A stretch of 37,686 nucleotides of DNA from Lachnospiraceae bacterium (GCA_024691565.1 JAILNN010000209.1:1-37686), one strand, 5' to 3'; positions 15,726-24,617 are shown, counted from the first letter of the stretch. Made by a program: numbers and translations. The notes: generated by a model from the sequence alone, not told the origin.

Positions 15726-17588
15726 ATGAGGTTTACGTATTTAAAAATTGAAAATTTTAAATCTGTTAGTAGCTTAGAAATTACAGACATCGATAATGCG
15801 ATGATTTTGGTTGGTCGAAATAATACTGGTAAATCTTCGATTATTGATGCGGTTTTACTTGCGACCGGAAATCGTGGAATTAAGAAGCATGAATTTCTAG
15901 ATCCACAAAAGAGCGTTGATATTACTGTTAAGTTTGAAATTACAGAAGATGATTTAAATTATTATTATGACCATGCGCTTGTTAGTAAGGCTCGCGAGTA
16001 TGATAAGTGGTATACACAATTTAGGGATAATATTCCATCTTACCATGATGATGTTATTTACTATACGGTTCATGTAAATCCGGAACTTAAGATTCGTTTT
16101 GGTGATGGCTATCAAAAGGATAATAAATATCTAAAAGAGATTTTTCCAAAGGTCTATCACATTGATCAGACAAGAGAAATGGATGAGCTTTTAAATGATG
16201 TTTTCACGTTGTATGATAAGGAATCCTTTAAGCTTTTGAAGGAAGATTATTGTATGTTTGATAGCACGAAAAAATGTAATAGGTGCTTTAACTGTATTGG
16301 CGTGATTAATAAGAAAACGCCAGAGGAACTTTCGCTTTTTGAGTCAGCAAGGCTTTTACAATATAAGCTGTTTTCAACAAATCTATCGTCTTTTGCAATG
16401 AAGGTTAATGCGTATTTGCACTCTAATGGAAATCCATATCAGGATATTAGATATGCAATCAATTTTAATACCGACGAATTGGTTCATGTTGTTACAGAAA
16501 TCAGAAATAATAAAAGAGAAAATATTTTTAACCCTATTAGGGTTATGAGTGAGGGTACGAAGAGTATTTATGCTCTTTCAATGTTGCAGGCATATACGTC
16601 TGAGGATGATACTCTTCCTTGCGTTATTATGATGGAGGATCCTGAAATTTATTTGCATCCACAGCTTCAAAAGGTTGCAAGTGAAATTTTATATAAGCTT
16701 TCTAAAAAGAATCAGGTATTTTTCTCAACTCAGTCACCTAATTTGATTTTCAACTTTTCTTCTAAGCAAATTAAGGAAATTGTTTTGGATGAAAATTATT
16801 GCACGACTGTTAGAGAAGATTCTAAGATCGATGCGATTTTGGATGACCTTGGATATTCTGCAAATGACCTTATGAATGTGAGTTTCGTCTTTATTGTTGA
16901 GGGTAAGCAGGACTTCAATCGCCTGCCGCTTTTGCTTGAAAAGTATTACTCTGAGATTTATGACGAAGAAGGAAATTTAAAGAGAATTTCAATTATTCCT
17001 GTAAATTCTTGTACGAATATTAAGACCTATGCGAATTTGAAATATATTAATAAGCTGTATTTAAAGGATCAATTTTTGATGATTCGAGATAGTGATGGAA
17101 AGAATCCGAAGTACTTAGTTAAGCAGCTTTGCAGCTACTATGGAAAGAGAGCACAACAGGATGAAGGAAATTTACCTAGGGTTGAGCCTAAGAATGTTTT
17201 GATTCTTAAGTATTATTCTTTTGAGAATTACTTCCTGGATCCAAAGGTTATGGCGCAAATTGGGGTAATTAGTCGTGAGCAGGATTTCTATACAACCCTG
17301 TATCATAAGTACAAGGATTATTTATATAAACTACCATCATTTAGGCGTTTGGTTAAGTCGAATGGCCTTAGAATCAGGTCACCACAGGATATTAAGGATA
17401 ATATTGAAGATATAAAAATCTATGTGCGTGGACATAACCTCTATGATATTTTCTATGGAAGATATAGGGGAGATGAGGAACAGAGAATCTTAAAAGAGTA
17501 CATAGATAAGGCACCGAGAGATACCTTTAAGGATATCTTCGATGCCATTGATTCATTCGTATATTTCGAGAATAGAAAAAAGGATTAA
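15726..17588 (+). CDS. OLD-family ATPase with TOPRIM nuclease domain
   Basis: A 620-residue AAA/ABC-type ATPase fused to a TOPRIM nuclease. Walker A GRNNTGKS at 30-37, signature SEGTKS at 275-280, Walker B CVIMMED at 299-305. TOPRIM starts at VEGKQD with Glu392 and continues to RDSDG (Asp455, Asp457). Known: OLD proteins cut DNA, and many act in phage defence, either alone (class 1) or with a UvrD-like partner (Gabija, class 2). No helicase partner lies beside it, so class 1 is more likely. A four-Cys cluster (Cys176, 184, 187, 190; spacing 7-2-2) is inserted in the ATPase domain and may bind zinc or an Fe-S cluster. ATG 15726 follows GGGGGTG and begins MRFTYLKIENFKS, the normal N-terminus; longer in-frame starts are not credible. 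The stop overlaps the convergent CAP gene by 4 nt. Confidence 0.88.
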   Translation: MRFTYLKIENFKSVSSLEITDIDNAMILVGRNNTGKSSIIDAVLLATGNRGIKKHEFLDPQKSVDITVKFEITEDDLNYYYDHALVSKAREYDKWYTQFRDNIPSYHDDVIYYTVHVNPELKIRFGDGYQKDNKYLKEIFPKVYHIDQTREMDELLNDVFTLYDKESFKLLKEDYCMFDSTKKCNRCFNCIGVINKKTPEELSLFESARLLQYKLFSTNLSSFAMKVNAYLHSNGNPYQDIRYAINFNTDELVHVVTEIRNNKRENIFNPIRVMSEGTKSIYALSMLQAYTSEDDTLPCVIMMEDPEIYLHPQLQKVASEILYKLSKKNQVFFSTQSPNLIFNFSSKQIKEIVLDENYCTTVREDSKIDAILDDLGYSANDLMNVSFVFIVEGKQDFNRLPLLLEKYYSEIYDEEGNLKRISIIPVNSCTNIKTYANLKYINKLYLKDQFLMIRDSDGKNPKYLVKQLCSYYGKRAQQDEGNLPRVEPKNVLILKYYSFENYFLDPKVMAQIGVISREQDFYTTLYHKYKDYLYKLPSFRRLVKSNGLRIRSPQDIKDNIEDIKIYVRGHNLYDIFYGRYRGDEEQRILKEYIDKAPRDTFKDIFDAIDSFVYFENRKKD

Positions 17589-19438
17589 ATAACCTTGCAT
17601 TTTTTAGGGAGTCCCTTTTTACGGAAGATTTTTCTGTAGAGGGACTTCTTTTTGGTTGGTGTTTTTATTTTAGCTTTCTTTGAGACACCGTAAAATGCTT
17701 GTTTTCCAATTGTTCTACCCTTTAGTTTCGTCGTTTTAACAATCATCCTTCTTAGACTTGTGCAGTTGAAGAAGGCTCTTTTACCAATACTTGTTACGGT
17801 TTTTGGTATGATGATTTTCTTTACAGATGAGCCGAAGAAGGCGTCTTCGGATACCTCTGACACAGTGTAAGTTACCCCGTTGAGTGTTACTGTTTCAGGG
17901 ATACTTATTGAATTTAAGGATGTGTCTGCATCTGAAAAACCAACAGTTTTCTTTGCCGAGTCTAGTACTGTGTAGGATGAACTTCCTGTATTGGAATTTG
18001 TTGGTGTAAAGCTTCTTCCTGCAGGAAGAGGTGTAGGCGATGCTGAGGTAGTGGTACGTGTGATAGATGAACCTGTTGCAGTTGTCCAAATATAGTATGA
18101 TGACCGGGTGTTTGAAGCGTTTGTACTACTTGGATATGTAGTAGTTACAGGAATTAGTGAAGTGCTACCTGGATTAGTTGTTGCGTAAGGAGAATAAGTT
18201 TCATATGGGTAAACCTCGCCTCCTGGAGTACTTGTATAATAAGGATCATTTGTATAGTAAGGGTCATTTGTATCAGATGGACTAGCTGTATAATCTGGAT
18301 TATTGGTCTCATATGGATCATATGGATTATTTGTTACTTCTGGAGTAGCAGTTGGTGTTGGAGTTGTTACTGCATCAGAACCAACTGTCAAAGCTAATGT
18401 TGCTGTAAGTCCATTGATTTCTGCCTTAATTTCAGTACTTCCTGAGGATACAGCTGATACAAGACCGTTTGAATCAACTGTCGCAACGCTTGTATCAGAG
18501 GATGACCATGTGACATCATCTAAAAGAACACAGCCTTTAACATCGTTACTATAGAGAGTTGGTGAATTTGAGGATGTTAAACTCAGGTCTGTATTTAGAT
18601 AAAAGTTTGAAGTTGTGTCAGCCTGTAAGTATTCTTCACCATCTATATATATTGTTGTAACATTACTTGGACTAAACTCAAGTTTCTGGATATAGTTTCC
18701 AGCAGGAGATGAGTATGACGACATCGAACCTTGCGAACTTGAAAAGTCGCAGGCTACAGCACACCACCCATTAGTACAATTGTCTGGCATGAAACCTGCG
18801 ACGCCGACATACTTGTAGGTTGGGCTGATTATTGATGTGTAGTGACCTGTTACTGCACTTGAATTCTGGTCTAACCAATCTTGCTTTTCCTCATAGAACT
18901 GACCCATTGCAGTTTTAAAAACTGATGAACCACCATAGTTCCATGCAATGTTTTCTGAACGAGAACCTGAAACCTGGAAAGCTGTAAAGCTTCTTTCTCC
19001 GTTTGGTCTTGTGTGGTTTCTTACTACGGAAGCCTCTGCTGCACGAATGGAACTGGTGTAATCAAGTGAATCTGACCATTGCAGAGGAGTATAGTCGGAA
19101 GACTTAAGCATTACAGATGGATTTGTGGGATCTGGTACATTCCCGGCATCATAGGCTTCTTTTCGGATTTTATTCATTTCCTCTAAGATTGCCGTAGAAT
19201 CGTTTTCGTAATACTCGCCTTTTATTCCTACAAGAATGTAATCATCAGAATATGTACCATCTGAATTTGTGGTTCGAATTGTATCTCTAACCGTGTAATC
19301 AGAGTAATCTGCTGCGTTCGAAATCTTAGCATTTAAAGGGCTTAGAGAAACAACCATTGACAAGCTTAGGAAAAGTGCTTGAATTCTATTTGTTTTTCTA
19401 TGTTTCAAAAGTGACTTGAATTGGTTTTTATGTCTCAT
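17585..19438 (-). CDS. secreted CAP-domain protein with Ig-like and BspA-type LRR modules
   Basis: A 617-residue exported protein. A long basic signal peptide (1-41, LFLSLSMVVSLSPLNAKISN) is followed by a CAP/SCP domain at about 84-232 with His142 (NHTRPNGE), Glu162 (SEN) and His199 (TGHYTSII), the usual metal-site positions. Next come a Big_2 Ig-like domain (258-352) and a Thr/Pro/Tyr linker (358-495) with repeated NDPYYT-type units. The C-terminal BspA-like LRR_5 segment (IGKRAFFNCTSL, IGKQAFYG) ends in a Lys-rich tail. Bacterial CAP proteins are envelope-associated with mostly unknown substrates. Start at 19438: GGAGGG lies just before this ATG, while the in-frame ATG at 19465 has none and falls inside the amidase. 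Second gene of the amidase operon, 13 nt after its stop. Confidence 0.88.
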   Translation of the reverse strand: MRHKNQFKSLLKHRKTNRIQALFLSLSMVVSLSPLNAKISNAADYSDYTVRDTIRTTNSDGTYSDDYILVGIKGEYYENDSTAILEEMNKIRKEAYDAGNVPDPTNPSVMLKSSDYTPLQWSDSLDYTSSIRAAEASVVRNHTRPNGERSFTAFQVSGSRSENIAWNYGGSSVFKTAMGQFYEEKQDWLDQNSSAVTGHYTSIISPTYKYVGVAGFMPDNCTNGWCAVACDFSSSQGSMSSYSSPAGNYIQKLEFSPSNVTTIYIDGEEYLQADTTSNFYLNTDLSLTSSNSPTLYSNDVKGCVLLDDVTWSSSDTSVATVDSNGLVSAVSSGSTEIKAEINGLTATLALTVGSDAVTTPTPTATPEVTNNPYDPYETNNPDYTASPSDTNDPYYTNDPYYTSTPGGEVYPYETYSPYATTNPGSTSLIPVTTTYPSSTNASNTRSSYYIWTTATGSSITRTTTSASPTPLPAGRSFTPTNSNTGSSSYTVLDSAKKTVGFSDADTSLNSISIPETVTLNGVTYTVSEVSEDAFFGSSVKKIIIPKTVTSIGKRAFFNCTSLRRMIVKTTKLKGRTIGKQAFYGVSKKAKIKTPTKKKSLYRKIFRKKGLPKKCKVI

Positions 19439-19451
19439 AGCATCCCTCCGT

Positions 19452-20270
19452 TTAATCGAGTCCAAAGTACTTATCTATTCCATTTACCATTCCGCGGCAA
19501 AGTCTCATTTGATAGCCTTCCTTTTGCATCTTTTTATCCTCTGTAGGATTAGTCATGAAACCGACTTCCACAAGTGAAACTGGCATTTTGGCCCAGTTTG
19601 AACCACTTAAATCATCACGGCCATAAAGACCACGACTTACGGCGCCGGATTTTGCACATAATTCGGAAAGTAAACAGTCTGAGAGTTTTTTACTCTTTCC
19701 TGAAAGCTTACTAATATAAGGATTGTTTGTTGTTGGGTAAAGCGCGCTTGCACCTTTGGCAGCAGAAGATGAAGTGCCATCTGCATGAATTCTTACAAAG
19801 ATATCTGCCTTTGCTTTGTTTGCAACCATTGCTCTTTCCTTGCAGCTGATTGCGATATCGTGGGTATTTCTTGTCATAATAACATTATATCCACGATTTT
19901 CAAGGATTTTCTTCATCTTTTTTGCAAGAGTAAGTGTGAGTTGATATTCCATTACTCCTGTAGCGACACCGCTTGTACCAACGGAATCCTTTGCTTTCAT
20001 CGTTTTGCTTCCTGGTCCAATTGGCTCAGTTCCTGATGGCATCTTTGCTGAATGTCCTGGATCTAAGCAAATTAGATAATCAGAAGCTTCCTTCTTTTTA
20101 GGTTTATTAGTATTATTAGTTATTTTTGATTTAGTTGTTGTCGTCTTTTCATTAACTGAATTTGTAGTTTTTGCTGTTATATTTTCAAAATTAAAGGTTA
20201 TTAAAACACTAAGTATTAATGAAATTATAACGAATAGTCGAGTTACATTGGTGTTAAAAATTTTATTCAT
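19452..20270 (-). CDS. N-acetylmuramoyl-L-alanine amidase (Amidase_3)
   Basis: A 272-residue exported zinc amidase that cuts the lactyl-amide bond between MurNAc and the peptide stem. An N-terminal signal or anchor segment (11-27) is followed by a Thr/Lys linker (32-62). The Amidase_3 domain has zinc ligands His73 (DPGH), Glu108 (MEYQ) and His162 (RIHAD), and catalytic Glu235 in LVEVGFMTN. No wall-binding repeats are fused. The CAP gene follows in the same operon, which suggests joint action on the wall. It has its own promoter, and GGAG sits before the ATG. CwlD is a relative, but nothing here shows a sporulation role. Confidence 0.93.
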   Translation of the reverse strand: MNKIFNTNVTRLFVIISLILSVLITFNFENITAKTTNSVNEKTTTTKSKITNNTNKPKKKEASDYLICLDPGHSAKMPSGTEPIGPGSKTMKAKDSVGTSGVATGVMEYQLTLTLAKKMKKILENRGYNVIMTRNTHDIAISCKERAMVANKAKADIFVRIHADGTSSSAAKGASALYPTTNNPYISKLSGKSKKLSDCLLSELCAKSGAVSRGLYGRDDLSGSNWAKMPVSLVEVGFMTNPTEDKKMQKEGYQMRLCRGMVNGIDKYFGLD

Positions 20271-20306
20271 GATTATTCTCCAAATCTAAAGTATGTATAT
20301 GTCGTA

Positions 20307-20335
20307 ATTTTAGCATTTTTATTGTGCTTTTACAA
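20307..20335 (-). promoter_or_regulatory. sigma-A-like promoter for the amidase/CAP operon
   Basis: On the minus strand TTGTAA (20335-20330), 17 nt, TAAAAT (20312-20307), about 35 nt before the amidase ATG. Confidence 0.65.
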
Positions 20336-20362
20336 GGTAGAGTTAATTTATGTAGATTAAAA

Positions 20363-20400
20363 AAGATGATTGGATAAACAAAAAATTAACCAATCATCTT
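20363..20400 (-). terminator. intrinsic terminator of the zinc-ribbon gene
   Basis: AAGATGATTGG pairs perfectly over 11 bp with CCAATCATCTT across a 16-nt loop. Reading on the minus strand it is followed by TTTTTTAATC. It starts 11 nt after the zinc-ribbon stop. Confidence 0.85.
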
Positions 20401-20411
20401 ATGGGTATTTA

Positions 20412-20600
20412 TTATTTGTTGTTATCTGAATTGTCATTTTTTGAGGATTTTTTTGAACCTAAATTAGTAAGGCCGGATAAAAAATTTTTTTTACCCATTA
20501 AACTTCCACAGTAAGGACACATTATGTTTCCTACATCTGGGTTAAAAGAGAATCTTTTTCCGCAGTTTTTACAACGTCTATATTCTGGAACTAAAGTCAT
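20412..20600 (-). CDS. small zinc-ribbon protein
   Basis: A 62-residue protein with RRCKNCGKRF and IMCPYCGSL, two CX2C knuckles that would bind one zinc, followed by a Ser/Lys/Asn-rich tail without structure. A textbook GGAGGTGA site precedes ATG 20600, so the 15 codons available upstream in frame are not used. Function is unknown. It is a single-gene unit with its own terminator. Confidence 0.75.
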   Translation of the reverse strand: MTLVPEYRRCKNCGKRFSFNPDVGNIMCPYCGSLMGKKNFLSGLTNLGSKKSSKNDNSDNNK

Positions 20601-20886
20601 AAAATCACCTCCGTTTAAATAGAAATAGAGTAAATTCATAATCATAGAATAATTGATCAGTTAGAACATGAACTAAAACTTGACGATAGAAGAACTGATT
20701 GCAAATGAATTATGAACTTACTCTATTTTAACACGCATGCGTTGAATAAATCAATCCACTCCCAAATTGTTTTTTTCGATAGCACCATATTTAATTATCG
20801 AATCCCATATCAACGTATGATTATTATATCTAATATTTCAAAAAATATGTTATGCTTAGGGCATAATTAAAAGAATAACTTTATTA

Positions 20887-20915
20887 TTTACAATAAAAAT
20901 ATAAAATGGTAAAAT
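20887..20915 (+). promoter_or_regulatory. sigma-A-like promoter for the PAP2 gene
   Basis: TTTACA (20887-20892), 17 nt, TAAAAT (20910-20915), about 22 nt before the ribosome site. The rest of the 343-bp gap from 20601 to the PAP2 start is AT-rich and shows nothing else I can name. Confidence 0.7.
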
Positions 20916-20943
20916 ATCTGATATTTGTTGTTTGGAGGAAAAA

Positions 20944-21849
20944 ATGGAAAACGTGTTTTATTTAGGGTTTGAACCCACCTTTATGGAGTGGCTTCAAAAT
21001 TTTATGAACCCTTTTGTTAAGACGCTTTTTGTCGGGATTACTAATTTTGGGGAATCATCTGTATTGATTGTAATACTTGGTTTTTTATATTGGTCATATG
21101 ATAAAGAGTATGGAAAATTTGTTGGAACAAACATGGTGATAGGTGTTGTTGCTTGTGCGATGGCTAAAAATGCAGTCTGCAGAATTAGACCATATATGGC
21201 GCATGAAAATGTTCAATGTTTTAAGAAACCAGATTCTAGTGCGAAGCTTTATGATGTCAGTGGACAAGGATATTCATTTCCGAGTGGTCATTCGACGAAT
21301 TCTGCTCTTGCGTATGGAAGTTTGTCTTTATATAAACCAGAGGTTAAGTGGTTAAGAGTTTGTGCAATCGTTGTTCCTCTTCTTGTTGGATTTAGCCGTA
21401 TTATGGTTGGAGCACATTATCCTACCGATGTTTTGGCTGGTCTAGTATTTGGAACTATTATTCTATTCGTTGTTTCATATTTTCAGAAGAAACTTGAAAG
21501 AAAGTGGATTTTACATATTGTCATTGTGGCACTTTCTTTGCTGGGTGTTTTTTATTGCAATACAGATGAGTATTTTACAGGTCTTGGCATTATTATTGGA
21601 TTCTTTGCAGCAATCAATTTTGAGGAAAAAGTTGTTAAATTTGAAAATCCAACTACTTGGCCGCAGAGAATTATAAGGCTTGTTTTGGGTATTATGATTT
21701 ATTCCTTGCTTAATATGGTTTTAAAGAAGATTCTTCCAGGCGGGGGAGATGTTCTTGAGCATTGCATGAGAGTACTTAGATATGCAATTGATTTATTCGT
21801 TATGATTGGAATCTATCCGATGGTTTTCAAGGTTATGGATCGTCGGTAG
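20944..21849 (+). CDS. PAP2-family membrane phosphatase
   Basis: A 301-residue integral membrane protein with the three acid-phosphatase motifs: K75 to R82-P83 (KNAVCRIRP), PSGH at 113-116 and SRIMVGAHYPTD at 151-162 (His158, Asp162). Members remove phosphate from lipid phosphates such as undecaprenyl pyrophosphate or phosphatidate at the outer face. About eight membrane segments are visible, with a longer C-terminal membrane part (180-300) than a minimal PAP2 protein. ATG 20944 sits 5 nt after GGAGG. Which lipid it uses cannot be told. Confidence 0.9.
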   Translation: MENVFYLGFEPTFMEWLQNFMNPFVKTLFVGITNFGESSVLIVILGFLYWSYDKEYGKFVGTNMVIGVVACAMAKNAVCRIRPYMAHENVQCFKKPDSSAKLYDVSGQGYSFPSGHSTNSALAYGSLSLYKPEVKWLRVCAIVVPLLVGFSRIMVGAHYPTDVLAGLVFGTIILFVVSYFQKKLERKWILHIVIVALSLLGVFYCNTDEYFTGLGIIIGFFAAINFEEKVVKFENPTTWPQRIIRLVLGIMIYSLLNMVLKKILPGGGDVLEHCMRVLRYAIDLFVMIGIYPMVFKVMDRR

Positions 21850-21931
21850 ATATATATTACGAGCGGTTCTTAGCATGAGTCGCAAGTAAAGTATTTTAAA
21901 AATTAAACATTATTTTAAGGAGGACAAAAGA

Positions 21932-22150
21932 ATGGATGTTAAGGAAACAGTTGATCAGTTATTTGATAAGGTTAAGGGTGACAAGGATTTACAGAAGAAG
22001 TTTATGAGTAATCCTAAGGGAGCTATTGAGGAACTTGCTGGAGTTAAGATTCCAGATGAGCAGGTTGATGATGTTATCGAGATGATTCAGAAGAAAATCA
22101 AGAATGATACAGTTTCTGATGTTTTGGATAAGGTTAAGGACTTGTTCTAG
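21932..22150 (+). CDS. small helical protein, unknown function
   Basis: A 72-residue charged, all-helical protein with no Cys and no signal peptide. It starts MDVKETVDQLFDKV, with FMSNPKGAIEEL (25-36), IPDEQVDDVIEMI (40-52) and a final LDKVKDLF. The layout (helix, NP turn, helix, Gly/Pro turn, helix) recalls Nif11/NHLP-type leader domains, but no core peptide follows. AAGGAGG gives a strong ribosome site. It lies between the PAP2 gene and the M15 peptidase gene. Similar short proteins are common in clostridia; no role is assigned. Confidence 0.75.
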   Translation: MDVKETVDQLFDKVKGDKDLQKKFMSNPKGAIEELAGVKIPDEQVDDVIEMIQKKIKNDTVSDVLDKVKDLF

Positions 22151-22195
22151 TTTCTCGATGAATTAAGACTTGTTCTTATTTCTCGATGAATAAAG
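22140..22195 (+). repeat. imperfect 28-bp tandem duplication
   Basis: ACTTGTTCTAGTTTCTCGAT plus GAATTAAG at 22140 is repeated at 22168 with three mismatches. The first copy contains the last codons and stop of the 72-residue gene; the second lies in the spacer before the M15 peptidase. Confidence 0.85.
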
Positions 22196-22209
22196 GTAAG
22201 GGGTGCAAT

Positions 22210-23931
22210 ATGTATAGTAAAAAGATGCTTGTTAGGCTTATCGTTTCGTGGGTACTTGTTCTTTCGTTTATTGTGGACGGAATTGCATTTAATGTAAGCT
22301 CCGCAGATGCAGGATTAAAGAAACCGAAGAAGGCTGTGATTAAGTCTGTTAAGGAAAATGATGAAGGAGAGGTGCTCGTTACCTTAAAGAATACTGGCGC
22401 TGATCAATATGTCATTTATCGTAGCGAAGTCGGAAGTAATGACTACAGTAAGATTGGTTATATTAATCTTGATTATGAAACATCTTATGTAGACGATAGT
22501 TGTGTGCCAGGAAAGTCTTATAATTATAAGGCTCGTGGAATGAATTTTTCTTATACGAAAAAGAAAACTAAGTCTAAGATGGGCAATTTTTCTGAGGAAG
22601 CACAAGTTAAGTATGAACTAAGGATTAATACTACAGCTGTTGATGAAAATACGATTCAGATTTCTTCTAATTTTTCAAGTAGCTTGAGCGTTAATAGTTG
22701 TATTCTTTATCGAAGTGATAATGAGAAGAGTGGCTTTTCTGCAATTGCTACTAAATCTTCGATTAGTGGCGGCTTTTCTTATAAGGATAATACGGCAGTT
22801 CTTGGTAAGAAGTACTATTATAAGATTAAGCTTTCTGTTATTTCTGATGAATATGCTTATGAAAAATGGGAGCTTGAAAAGGCCTATAATGATGAAGATT
22901 CAGATTCATCAAGTACAAGATATTATGTGCTTAATGGAAGAATTTATACGACTAATTCGTCAACTGCAACAGCGACACCAAGACCTACAAGTGCATATAG
23001 AATTGCATCTGGTAGTTCGGTTGCAAGTGGAGTGGCAGTTACAACTGCGCCTGCTGTGACGCTTGCGCCAACAGCGACACCAAAACCTACTAATCCATAT
23101 GTGACAGAGATTGAATCAAATGTTAAGGTTGGAATGAGTGGTCCATCGAAAACTAAATTCAAGAAAATTAGCGTTGCTAAATTCAAGGTTCTTAAGTTTA
23201 AGTGGAACAAGGTTAATATTGCTGATGGCTATGAGATTTATAGATATGCAAATTCTGAATACGAAAAAGTTGCGACGATTTCATCGAATAAGACTTCTTA
23301 TAAATTAAAGAATGTTGAACATGGTTCGAGTTATAACTATGTTGTTGCACCATATATCATGGTTAATGGAGAAAAGATTATAGGTCAATTTTCCAAATCA
23401 AAGGTTGGATTAATGAATTATTATTCTTGTGAGGCTGAAAGCTATACTGACAGGGCTATGAGAATCTTTGGTAAGAAAAAGAAAAAGGAAAGTTATGGTT
23501 CTGCTAGTAATGCAGCGTCACATATGACGAGCTTTTCAATTAGGGTTTGGGATTTTGCGAATGGTAAATCTGGTAGAAAGGTTACTAGAAGATTATCATT
23601 GACTATGAATAAGAAGATTGCACCTAGTGTGAAACGTATTTTTGAAGAAATTTATAAGGGAAAAGAAAAGTTTCCGATTTATTCAATTGGTGGATATTCT
23701 TATCGTTGGGGAGAACATGGACTTGGGCTTGCTATCGATATTAACCCTAATGAGAATTATGAAAAAACGGGAAAGAAGATTACTTGTGGAACCCTCTATC
23801 AGCCGGGCAAGAACCCTTACTCAATTCCGACTGATGGCGAGGTTGCTAAGATTATGAATAAGTATGGATTTACCCAGGGTCTCTGGGGAAATAAGGTCGA
23901 TTATATGCACTTTTCTTACTTTGGTGGATAA
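22210..23931 (+). CDS. secreted M15 (VanY-type) peptidase with Fn3-like modules
   Basis: A 573-residue exported protein. Signal peptide at 1-34 (LIVSWVLVLSFIVDGIAF, then SSADAG). Two or three fibronectin-III-like modules (about 38-135, 140-225 and 310-395) are separated by a Thr/Ala/Pro linker (240-295). The C-terminal D,D-carboxypeptidase-like domain (about 430-573) has zinc ligands His503 and Asp510 in GEHGLGLAIDINP and His567 in DYMHFSYF. It probably trims peptide stems or crosslinks in the wall. ATG 22210 was chosen for AAGGGGTG 7 nt before it; an in-frame ATG at 22186 has no ribosome site. The cargo or wall target of the Fn3 modules is unknown. Confidence 0.88.
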   Translation: MYSKKMLVRLIVSWVLVLSFIVDGIAFNVSSADAGLKKPKKAVIKSVKENDEGEVLVTLKNTGADQYVIYRSEVGSNDYSKIGYINLDYETSYVDDSCVPGKSYNYKARGMNFSYTKKKTKSKMGNFSEEAQVKYELRINTTAVDENTIQISSNFSSSLSVNSCILYRSDNEKSGFSAIATKSSISGGFSYKDNTAVLGKKYYYKIKLSVISDEYAYEKWELEKAYNDEDSDSSSTRYYVLNGRIYTTNSSTATATPRPTSAYRIASGSSVASGVAVTTAPAVTLAPTATPKPTNPYVTEIESNVKVGMSGPSKTKFKKISVAKFKVLKFKWNKVNIADGYEIYRYANSEYEKVATISSNKTSYKLKNVEHGSSYNYVVAPYIMVNGEKIIGQFSKSKVGLMNYYSCEAESYTDRAMRIFGKKKKKESYGSASNAASHMTSFSIRVWDFANGKSGRKVTRRLSLTMNKKIAPSVKRIFEEIYKGKEKFPIYSIGGYSYRWGEHGLGLAIDINPNENYEKTGKKITCGTLYQPGKNPYSIPTDGEVAKIMNKYGFTQGLWGNKVDYMHFSYFGG

Positions 23932-24037
23932 TTTTTAGCCGCTGGCGATAATTTTTAGTAGCTGGTGATTTATTTAGCCGGTGATTTATTTGGCCACTAA
24001 TATCTTAGTCAAAGAGAAATGTGCTAATGATTAAAAT

Positions 24038-24079
24038 GCGTTATGGGCGAGAAAAATTAACTTCTTGCCCATAAAACGC
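24038..24079 (-). terminator. hairpin overlapping the 3' end of the Nudix gene
   Basis: TTATGGGC (24041-24048) pairs with GCCCATAA (24067-24074), extended by AGAA/TTCT inside and GCG/CGC outside. The Nudix stop codon lies in the loop. T-rich sequence follows on the minus strand, so it most likely ends the Nudix transcript; it also lies downstream of the convergent M15 gene. The 105 bp between the M15 stop and this hairpin repeat the phrase GCTGGTGATTTATTT in degenerate form. Confidence 0.65.
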
Positions 24080-24617
24080 AATATGCTTGAGTTCTTGCTG
24101 CAAAATGGCAGGTTCTTAAAAGTTCTGCCAGTTCTTTTTTTGTATACCAGGCAGCCTCGATTTCTTCGAGTTCTGAATCACTTGGTTTAATTGTACCGCT
24201 TGCACGTCCTTCGATGCAGGCGTTTTTTTCATTTGAAAAGCCGATTGCTGAATAGCTCTCATGCCAAATATATTCGATAGAATCAAGGTGGAGACCGGTT
24301 TCCTCTCGAAGTTCTCTTTCTGCCGCGGTTTCAATGGTTTCACCTTCATCAATTAGTCCGGCAGGGAAGTTATATACCCACTCACCTGTTGCCATTCTAT
24401 ACTCTTTATTTAAGAGAATTCTTTCATCATTTTCATCGCGTAGAATTAGAACTACTGAATCAATTTTTGATGAATTTAAATCTTCATGTGTCTTAATATC
24501 AGGGTCTCTGCTTATAAGCTCATATACCTTTTCTTCGCCACTTTTAGTTTCATAAAGGGCGTCATAGCGAGTGATGAATTGTCCCTGGTGTATTTTATCA
24601 ATCTTTACAAATTTCAT
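24057..24617 (-). CDS. Nudix hydrolase (ADP-ribose pyrophosphatase-like)
   Basis: A 186-residue cytosolic hydrolase of nucleoside-diphosphate-linked compounds. The full Nudix box is at 87-109: Gly87, Glu93 and REL..EETG with Arg101, Glu102, Glu105 and Glu106, in a beta-rich frame with FPAGLIDEGE as in NudF/ADP-ribose pyrophosphatases. The substrate is not certain from sequence. GGAAGGAC precedes the ATG. It is a single gene ending in its own hairpin. Confidence 0.88.
   Translation of the reverse strand: MKFVKIDKIHQGQFITRYDALYETKSGEEKVYELISRDPDIKTHEDLNSSKIDSVVLILRDENDERILLNKEYRMATGEWVYNFPAGLIDEGETIETAAERELREETGLHLDSIEYIWHESYSAIGFSNEKNACIEGRASGTIKPSDSELEEIEAAWYTKKELAELLRTCHFAARTQAYCVLWARS

Noticed and set aside
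15726-17588. Gabija or retron defence system
   Set aside because: The neighbours are a CNNM membrane protein and a wall operon. No UvrD-like helicase, reverse transcriptase or msr/msd-like RNA is adjacent.
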